Positions 6,462 to 11,710 of a stretch of 11,710 nt of DNA are shown here, in pieces. The notes beneath the pieces are model-generated. The model was not told the DNA's origin. It saw nothing but the letters and a program-made list of their open reading frames with translations, and ran no database searches. The stretch spans positions 1 through 11,710 of the forward strand of contig JALVRI010000420.1 of assembly GCA_027031325.1 (NCBI GenBank), in the 5' to 3' direction. This DNA is from Desulfobacteraceae bacterium. GTDB lineage: Bacteria; Desulfobacterota; Desulfobacteria; Desulfobacterales; Desulfosarcinaceae. A program made the translations under genes and the position numbers. Positions within the stretch are counted from its first letter, which is position 1. Each line of letters starts with the position of its first letter.

Positions 6462-7688
6462 ATGGGACATGAATTCGCGATCCTGGTTGCAGGGTATGCC
6501 TTCGGTTTTTACATGGCGTGGAACATCGGCGCCAATGACGTTGCCAATTCCATGGCTTCTGCTGTCGGTGCCAAAGCCATAACCATCCGGCAGGCCATCG
6601 TCATCGCCGCCGTCCTCAACATAACCGGTGCGACCCTGATCGGCTCCCACGTCACAAACACCATTCGCAAAGGCATAGTCTCCACCGAAGTGCTGAGCGA
6701 TCCTCACCTGGCACTGATCGGAGCCTTGTCGGCCCTCCTGGCGGCCGCCCTGTGGGTATCTTTCGCCACATGGCGGTCTCTACCCGTATCCACCACCCAT
6801 GCCATCGTGGGCGCCATGATCGGCTTCGGAATAATGGCCGGGGGTACCGAAGTGATCAACTGGGCTAAGCTTGGAGCCGTGGTGCTGAGCTGGATCATCT
6901 CGCCCATATTCAGCCTGGTAATCGGTTTCATTATGTTCAGGGTTATCGTCAAGACCATTTTGTCCCGGAAAGACAACCTCCAGGTGGCTCTGCGCTTTTC
7001 CCCTCTTTTCATTGGCCTTGCCTGCTTCGTGGTGGTACTTTCCTTCCTTTTCAAAACTCCCCTGGGCAAGAGGCTTTCCATCAGCACCCCCATGGCTTTC
7101 GCCCTGGCACTGCCGGCGGCCGTCGCGCTGGGGCTGTGGGGCAGGCACCTGCTGACAAAAATTTCGGACAAATTCCAGGACGGCAACGCCGAGGAGGTTT
7201 TCCGCCGCATCCAGATCGGCACTTCGTGCTACGTGGCCCTGGCCCAGGGAGCAAACGACGTTGCCAATGCCATCGGCCCCCTGGCTGTGATCTACTTCCT
7301 GGTGAAAACCGGATCGGTCGGAGCCAAGGTTCCTGTTCCCATTTTTCTGCTCTTTTTCGGCGGTATCGGAATCGCCTGCGGTATTGCCATGGCCGGCTAC
7401 CGGGTAATGACCACCATGGGCTCCAAAATCACCACCTTGACCAACACGCGTGGATTTGCTGTAGATTTCGCTGCGGCAACCACCGTTTTGATGGCCTCCA
7501 AGATGGGACTGCCCGTATCCACCACCCATGCTGCAGTGGGCGGTGTCATGGGGGTCGGCATCGCAAGGGGGCTGGAAGCGGTAAATTTTCGCATCATTTT
7601 TCAAATCATGATATACTGGATCTTGACAGTTCCGGCAGCTGCCCTGACCAGCATGCTGCTGTTTAAAATCATGGAAAGCTTAGTATAA
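6462..7688 (+). CDS. pit: PiT-family inorganic phosphate (metal-phosphate) permease
   Basis: Integral inner-membrane transporter of the PHO4/PiT family, 408 residues, taking up phosphate or metal-phosphate with a cation gradient. The duplicated family signature is clear: GANDVANS at 23-30 and GANDVANA at 263-270. Each half also has a PVSTTHA block (108-114 and 351-357), consistent with two homologous halves. Hydrophobic stretches typical of about ten membrane helices fill the protein, separated by a more polar central loop (roughly 165-265) with basic and charged residues. The start is the first possible one, since a stop codon lies in frame at 6438-6440. Its ribosome-binding site is weak: AAGGCGG at 6441-6447 lies 14 bases from the ATG. 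The DUF47 partner follows after 16 bases, indicating co-transcription. Substrate preference (phosphate, or sulfate as in some relatives) cannot be settled from sequence. Confidence 0.95.
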   Translation: MGHEFAILVAGYAFGFYMAWNIGANDVANSMASAVGAKAITIRQAIVIAAVLNITGATLIGSHVTNTIRKGIVSTEVLSDPHLALIGALSALLAAALWVSFATWRSLPVSTTHAIVGAMIGFGIMAGGTEVINWAKLGAVVLSWIISPIFSLVIGFIMFRVIVKTILSRKDNLQVALRFSPLFIGLACFVVVLSFLFKTPLGKRLSISTPMAFALALPAAVALGLWGRHLLTKISDKFQDGNAEEVFRRIQIGTSCYVALAQGANDVANAIGPLAVIYFLVKTGSVGAKVPVPIFLLFFGGIGIACGIAMAGYRVMTTMGSKITTLTNTRGFAVDFAAATTVLMASKMGLPVSTTHAAVGGVMGVGIARGLEAVNFRIIFQIMIYWILTVPAAALTSMLLFKIMESLV

Positions 7689-7704
7689 TTTCAAGGAGAG
7701 TCTC

Positions 7705-8373
7705 ATGCGCCTTCCCTTTTTGTCCATGTTCATAACATCACCTTTCGCAGGGCTCCAGGAGCACGCCGAGAAGGTCAAGGAATGCGCCTGGGCTTTTCAA
7801 ACAGCCTTTGAATGCTACAATGCCAGGGATTGTAATACTTTTGACGAACTGCGCAGGGAAGTGCGCAGCCTGGAAAATCAGGCCGACGCCATCAAGAGAC
7901 GCATCCGGGGCCACCTGCCCAAGGGTACCCTGATGCCGGTGGACAAGTTTGAGCTGTTCCGTTACCTGAGGGAACAGGACAACGTCCTGGATGCAATGGA
8001 CGACGCCCTGGACTGGTTGTCCTACCGCCCGGAATCAGGTATTCCCGAGAAGTTGACCAAGGACTTCTTCCTGCTGGTGGATGCAGTGATAAACCCGGTG
8101 GAACTGCTGGTCGAAATTACGGCCGAAGCGCGCAAGTACTTCCGTAATTTTTCGGAACAGCAACGGGTTAAAGTAAAGGACATCATCCGTAGGTTGCGCC
8201 GCCAGGAACAGGAGGCTGACAACCTGGAAGATCTTGTCAAGCACAAGGTCTTCAGTTTTGAGCAAGACGCGATCGCTGTTTTTCACCTGGTAAGGCTGGC
8301 TGAAACCATCGGCCATGTGGCCGACCATGCCGAAAACGCCGGTGACATGATGCGGGCCATGGTGGCCCGCTGA
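7705..8373 (+). CDS. DUF47/PhoU-like accessory protein of the PiT permease
   Basis: A 222-residue soluble, mostly helical cytoplasmic protein of the DUF47 (TIGR00153, PhoU-related) family, which usually travels with PiT permeases and is thought to modulate them. Recognisable stretches are the charged helix around ENQADAIKRRIRGHL, the segment MPVDKFELFRYLREQDN, and the C-terminal HVADHAENAGDMM with acidic and His residues of the PhoU-type metal-binding kind. The length is normal for the family. AAGGAG (7693-7698) precedes the ATG by six bases. The gene lies 16 bases after the permease stop, so the two almost certainly form an operon; in many genomes the DUF47 gene comes first. No Pho box was identified upstream of the pair. 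Confidence 0.92.
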   Translation: MRLPFLSMFITSPFAGLQEHAEKVKECAWAFQTAFECYNARDCNTFDELRREVRSLENQADAIKRRIRGHLPKGTLMPVDKFELFRYLREQDNVLDAMDDALDWLSYRPESGIPEKLTKDFFLLVDAVINPVELLVEITAEARKYFRNFSEQQRVKVKDIIRRLRRQEQEADNLEDLVKHKVFSFEQDAIAVFHLVRLAETIGHVADHAENAGDMMRAMVAR

Positions 8374-8423
8374 TACGAGCCGAGAATGACAAGGTTTTAC
8401 GGAACAGAACTTGGGAAGTCCGG

Positions 8424-8669
8424 TTATTTACTGAAAAACGCCCACCACAGGTAGATCACCAGGGCCACCAGGGCAACCCCGAAAGTAAGGTAGGATTTCC
8501 AGTCCACCTTCCGGACCGCCATCCCATGGGGGCCGACTTTTCCTATCTTGGTCTTGCAGTAAGGGCAGACTTCGGCCTCCATTTTAACGTAAGCATAACA
8601 TTCGGGGCATTTCTTGGTGACGTATCCGACTTGATCGTCCTTGCCTTTGCCGGTTCTTTTAACAGCCAT
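8424..8669 (-). CDS. Small zinc-ribbon protein with C-terminal membrane helix
   Basis: An 81-residue protein of unknown function. Residues 21-38 form a treble-clef or zinc-ribbon pattern, CPEC-(10 residues)-CPYC, suited to binding one zinc ion. Residues 57-79 form a single hydrophobic, aromatic-rich helix (from WKSYLTFG through YLWWAFF), with only Ser-Lys after it, so it is probably tail-anchored with the zinc ribbon in the cytoplasm. I chose ATG 8669, preceded by a G-rich GGGGGGTG about five bases upstream. A TTG at 8729 would add 20 Gly/Lys-rich residues and nearly abut the ppiD-like stop codon, but it has no ribosome-binding site. It lies 63 bases downstream of the ppiD-like gene on the same strand, so co-transcription is likely. 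It converges on the DUF47 gene with about 50 bases between and no clear terminator hairpin. Confidence 0.75.
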   Translation of the reverse strand: MAVKRTGKGKDDQVGYVTKKCPECYAYVKMEAEVCPYCKTKIGKVGPHGMAVRKVDWKSYLTFGVALVALVIYLWWAFFSK

Positions 8670-8732
8670 TGGGGCACCCCCCGATTTATGCAATGATCCT
8701 TTACTTCGCCCGCCCCCTTTTGCCTCCAAGAA

Positions 8733-10628
8733 TCACCGACTTGAGTAAGCCTCCTCTATCCGGATTTGACTGTTCTTTTTAACCGCTTTGAGCCACTGGT
8801 CGAAAACCCGGCTTTTTTTCTGTGACAAAAGGCGGCTGCGAACCTGTTGCCGATCCCTGGCAAACTGCTCATCACCCGGAGGCTGTCTTTTTTTAAGGCG
8901 GATCACATAGTATCCTTGCCGGCCCTTGAGCGGCTTGTCAGCCAGGGGCTTGGACGGTGAAAGCTCAAAAGCGGCCTTTATTATTTCAGGTTCATACCCC
9001 AGCTTGGGGATAGTACCGTTGCGTTTGAAAAAGCCGCTATGGCCGACAGTCACTTTGCGACGGGCGCAAAACGCCCCGAAATCCTGCTCAGCCCTGGCCT
9101 CATCCAGGAACGCAGCCGCATCCAGGCGGGCTTTTTCCTGCTTGCGGGCCGCGATCCAATCTTTTTTGAGACGTTCGGCCACATCTTCCTGGGCCGGGAT
9201 GCGCGCCGGAATCTTGTCCACCATTTCAAGCAAATAGAAAACGCCTCCCAGTTCCAGGATATCACTGACTTCAGACGGCTCAAGGGCAAAGGCCGCCTGT
9301 GCAAATTTGGCCGGATCGTCTATCTTTCCCTTGGGTCCCTGGGTGGTAAAGTAATCCGTTTCAGCCACGGGAAGATTCTCCTGCCGGCCGATCTTCTCCA
9401 GATTCCCTCCGTCGAAAGTCATTTCATAAATTGCTTCCAGCTTATCGTAGGCCATTGTCCTGGCCTTGTCCAGAAGGAGCTTGTCCTTGATCTGTTCCTC
9501 GACCTCCTCCAGGCTTGAGGTCCTGGCGGGATTTACCTTTTCGACCTTGATCACATGCCAACCGAAACGGGTGCGTACAGGTTCACTGATCTGGCCGGCA
9601 GACATGCTGAAGGCCTTTTCGGCAAAGGGTTTGACCAGGCTGCTTTTTTTCAGGACTCCCAGGTAGCCCCCTTTCCCGGCCGATGGATCCTCCGAGTACT
9701 TCTTGGCCAGTTGAGCGAAATCAGCGCCCTTGACCGCCTTTTGGTATATCTTTTCAGCCTCGGCCTTCTTGGCGGCAACCGTATCCGGGTCGGCCCCGGG
9801 ATCAACCTTTATGAGAATGTGCCTGGCTTCTACCGTCTTTTCCCGCTTGAATTCATTCAGGTGATCTTCATAGTAGATCTGGATATCCTCGGATCCGACA
9901 GTGACCTGGTCTTTCAGCTCCTTGGGATCGATACGGATATAACGCACCTTTACCTTGGGAGGTGTCTTGTACTTTTCCTTGTTGGCTTCGAAGTAATCTT
10001 TAAGCTCGGCGGGCGAAGGATCGGCCACAGTCATGTCCTTTGGAGAAAACAAGACGTACTCGATATCGACCTGGGCTTCCAGCCAATCATAGTAACTGCG
10101 CAACTCACCCTCGGACACCGTCACCCCGGCAAGGAGCAGATCCTGCAACTTGGACAAAATCAGGCTTTGGCGCTGGTCCACCTCAAAAGCTTCCGGAGTC
10201 AGCCTGGCCCTGGCCAAAACCCGCTGATATTGATTGGAATCGAACACACCGTTGGTTTGAAAGGCCTTGATGGCCTGGATAGAGGCGGCAAGCTCCCGGT
10301 CGCTTACCTGGAGCCCCATTTGGCGGGCCTGCTGCAACATCACCTTGCGGTCGATCAATCTCCAAAGGGCCTGCTGTTTCAGGTTCAACATTTTCAGCAG
10401 TTCTTCGGTAAGGTTGTTGCCGTATACCCTACGGTACTGATCCTTGAGGTTCTCGTAAACATCCTTGTATTCTGAAACCGTAATGACTTCTCCGTTTACC
10501 TCGGCAACACGATTGGCCCGCCGCGACTTGACGCTGCCAACCCCCCAGAATATGAAAACTATAACGATCACAACCAGGATGATCTTGATCATCCAGCTGC
10601 CTGCGTGTTTCCGCATCAAGTCAAGCAT
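8733..10628 (-). CDS. ppiD: PpiD/SurA-type membrane-anchored peptidyl-prolyl isomerase/chaperone
   Basis: Periplasmic folding factor, 631 residues, anchored in the inner membrane by an N-terminal helix (about 13-31, MIKIILVV through FIFWGVG) after a short basic cytoplasmic tail, as in PpiD. Residues 36-170 resemble the SurA_N-type chaperone domain. A parvulin (rotamase) domain spans about 266-365, with EARHILIK (His270), SEDPSAGKGGYLG and FGWHVIKV (His358). These canonical active-site regions suggest possible isomerase activity, whereas the E. coli PpiD parvulin domain is reported to be inactive. The C-terminal third has another segment (GFFKRNG, then PEIIKAAFELS and GYYVIRL) resembling the later chaperone part. 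The overall size matches E. coli PpiD (623 residues). ATG 10628 has AAAGGA (10635-10640) six bases upstream. A strong promoter lies further upstream, and the zinc-ribbon gene follows. Confidence 0.92.
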   Translation of the reverse strand: MLDLMRKHAGSWMIKIILVVIVIVFIFWGVGSVKSRRANRVAEVNGEVITVSEYKDVYENLKDQYRRVYGNNLTEELLKMLNLKQQALWRLIDRKVMLQQARQMGLQVSDRELAASIQAIKAFQTNGVFDSNQYQRVLARARLTPEAFEVDQRQSLILSKLQDLLLAGVTVSEGELRSYYDWLEAQVDIEYVLFSPKDMTVADPSPAELKDYFEANKEKYKTPPKVKVRYIRIDPKELKDQVTVGSEDIQIYYEDHLNEFKREKTVEARHILIKVDPGADPDTVAAKKAEAEKIYQKAVKGADFAQLAKKYSEDPSAGKGGYLGVLKKSSLVKPFAEKAFSMSAGQISEPVRTRFGWHVIKVEKVNPARTSSLEEVEEQIKDKLLLDKARTMAYDKLEAIYEMTFDGGNLEKIGRQENLPVAETDYFTTQGPKGKIDDPAKFAQAAFALEPSEVSDILELGGVFYLLEMVDKIPARIPAQEDVAERLKKDWIAARKQEKARLDAAAFLDEARAEQDFGAFCARRKVTVGHSGFFKRNGTIPKLGYEPEIIKAAFELSPSKPLADKPLKGRQGYYVIRLKKRQPPGDEQFARDRQQVRSRLLSQKKSRVFDQWLKAVKKNSQIRIEEAYSSR

Positions 10629-10699
10629 TTGCAGTCCTTTCCGCTCGAATCTCCAGCCAAAGCCGCCCCACCGGCCGTAACTCTCATAATAAGCTGGCG

Positions 10700-10728
10700 A
10701 TTTTACTTCTGCATTCCATTGTTGTCAA
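10700..10728 (-). promoter_or_regulatory. Sigma70-type promoter for the ppiD-like gene
   Basis: On the minus strand a perfect TTGACA -35 (plus-strand 10723-10728) is followed after exactly 17 bases by TAAAAT (10700-10705), one change from the consensus -10. Transcription should start near 10692, giving a leader of about 65 bases before ATG 10628. The position just upstream of the gene and outside the preceding coding region supports it. It implies constitutive, housekeeping-type expression rather than dependence on an envelope-stress sigma factor. Confidence 0.8.
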
Positions 10729-10762
10729 CAATTTCCGGGCAATGCCGGCGATCACGCCTGAA

Positions 10763-10777
10763 CCGGACAAAGTCCGG
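10763..10777 (-). terminator. Short hairpin after the molybdopterin-binding gene, weak terminator candidate
   Basis: CCGGAC and GTCCGG pair around a three-base loop, about 55 bases downstream of the stop codon of the molybdopterin-binding gene. There is no T tract after it on the minus strand, so it is at best a weak or Rho-assisted terminator. It sits upstream of the ppiD promoter. Confidence 0.3.
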
Positions 10778-10831
10778 ATGCGGGGTGGCCTGAGTCTGGA
10801 CCCTGATTGGCGACGCGCTCCGGACCGGATG

Positions 10832-11710
10832 CTATTTCCCAAATGGGCATACCGGAAAGCTACACTTTTTGCAATTGAGACAGAGGCCCCCGTGACCCAT
10901 CTCGGCTATCTCTTTCTTTGTAATTGTCTCACCGGCCAGGATCCGCGGCAAGACCAGGTCGAACACGGTGGCCGGGTGGTAGTATACGCAGGCCGGCAGG
11001 CCCAGGATGGGAATATCATCCAGACGAGCGTACAGGAACATTGCTCCCGGCAAAATGGGGGAACCGTAGACGACTATTTTTGCGCCCGAGCGCCTGACTC
11101 CCTGGCAGGTGACATCGTCGGGATCTACCGACAACCCTCCGGTGGCAATGATCAATTCACAACCAATGTCCTTGAGGCGCCCAATGGCGGTCGCAATTTC
11201 CCTCGAATCGTCCGGCACCAAGATGGTTTCAATCACCTCGGATCCGTATTCTTGAACCTTGCAGCCCACGTAACGGTCGAATTCATTGGGGACCAGGCCC
11301 TGATAGATCTCGCTTCCGGTGACGACCGCCCCCACCTTGAGCTTGCGGTACGCCAGTACCTGCAAAACCGGCTTGCCGGATTGAGCGATTTTTTCGAGGC
11401 GTTCGATCCTGGTTTTGATGATGGTCAGTGGAATTATGCGGGTAGCGGCTACGATTTGGCCCTTTTTGACGGGGAAATTGTTCTTGAGGGTCGATACGAT
11501 CAGATTAGCCGACTTGTTTATTCTGGTCAGGTAAGGCACGTTTACTTTGAAAAGTCCGTCCACGCTGCCGACAATGTTGGACTTGCCCTCAACCGGGTCT
11601 GTCCATCGTAGTCCCGGCCCACTTACGGCCGAAGCTATCCGCAAAGCCGCCTCGTCTTCGTGCAGATGGCTGGATGGATAGTCCAGAACGTAGAGGTGGC
11701 GTTTGCCTAT
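10832..11710 (-). CDS. Molybdopterin-binding (MoeA/MogA-like domain) protein with C-terminal Cys cluster, N-terminus cut by window edge
   Basis: The frame is open from the right edge to the TAG at 10832, giving 292 residues; the true start lies outside the window. A TTG at 11644 is in frame, but coding similarity appears to continue upstream of it (IGKRHLYVLD near the edge), so I do not use it. The central to C-terminal part is a MoCF_biosynth fold: KVGAVVTGSEIYQG, a helix with DDSREIATAI, the loop ATGGLSVDPDDV (equivalent to the GG-T-G loop of MogA and MoeA) and LPGAMFLYA. The last residues carry CX2CX2CX4C (codons at 10880, 10871, 10862 and 10847), a possible Fe-S or zinc site. Proteins of this type are usually annotated only as molybdopterin-binding and may work in molybdenum-cofactor insertion or sensing. 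That role is inferred; no molybdoenzyme gene is in the window. Confidence 0.85.
   Translation of the reverse strand: MGKRHLYVLDYPSSHLHEDEAALRIASAVSGPGLRWTDPVEGKSNIVGSVDGLFKVNVPYLTRINKSANLIVSTLKNNFPVKKGQIVAATRIIPLTIIKTRIERLEKIAQSGKPVLQVLAYRKLKVGAVVTGSEIYQGLVPNEFDRYVGCKVQEYGSEVIETILVPDDSREIATAIGRLKDIGCELIIATGGLSVDPDDVTCQGVRRSGAKIVVYGSPILPGAMFLYARLDDIPILGLPACVYYHPATVFDLVLPRILAGETITKKEIAEMGHGGLCLNCKKCSFPVCPFGK

Noticed and set aside
8374..8423. A possible bidirectional terminator between the convergent DUF47 and zinc-ribbon genes
   Set aside because: I could not find a stable hairpin with a T tract in these 50 bases.
9555..10475. A 306-residue plus-strand open frame
   Set aside because: It is antisense to the ppiD-like gene, which has clear parvulin motifs. 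The antisense product is rich in Leu, Gly and Ile and has no domain.
10742..11611. A 289-residue plus-strand open frame
   Set aside because: It is antisense to the molybdopterin-binding gene, whose minus-strand frame carries the family motifs and the Cys cluster.

Overview
The window looks like chromosomal DNA from a Gram-negative bacterium of moderate-to-high GC. The Gram-negative reading rests on a lipobox-bearing zinc peptidase and a membrane-anchored PpiD/SurA-type folding factor. An anaerobic Desulfobacterota-like host is my inference, from a Lys/Ala-rich H1-like protein and a molybdopterin-binding protein with a C-terminal Cys cluster. The sequence alone does not prove the lineage. I see no rRNA, tRNA, CRISPR array, transposase or integrase.

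Layout, left to right. (1) 1-2772, minus: a large M16 zinc-protease lipoprotein whose C-terminus runs off the left edge. (2) 2773-4440: about 1.7 kb with one convincing gene, a 115-residue histone H1-like DNA-binding protein (minus, 3410-3757) with its own strong ribosome-binding site and rho-independent terminator. Two copies of a roughly 265-bp repeat in opposite orientation bracket this gene (2801-3062 and 4074-4341). This is the most unusual part of the window. (3) 4441-8373, plus: a compact UvrD/Rep-family helicase, then a PiT-type phosphate permease and its DUF47/PhoU-like partner 16 nt downstream. (4) 8424-10628, minus: a PpiD-like periplasmic folding factor followed by a small zinc-ribbon membrane protein, with a near-consensus promoter at 10700-10728. 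(5) 10832-11710, minus: a molybdopterin-binding-domain protein whose N-terminus is beyond the right edge.

Functional groupings: the permease and DUF47 protein form a clear low-affinity phosphate-uptake pair. The PpiD-like protein, zinc-ribbon protein and M16 lipoprotein belong to envelope protein handling, though only the first two are adjacent. The helicase and H1-like protein act on DNA but are divergently transcribed and separated by a repeat arm. No complete novel multi-gene system is evident. The repeat-bracketed H1-like gene is the best candidate for closer study.
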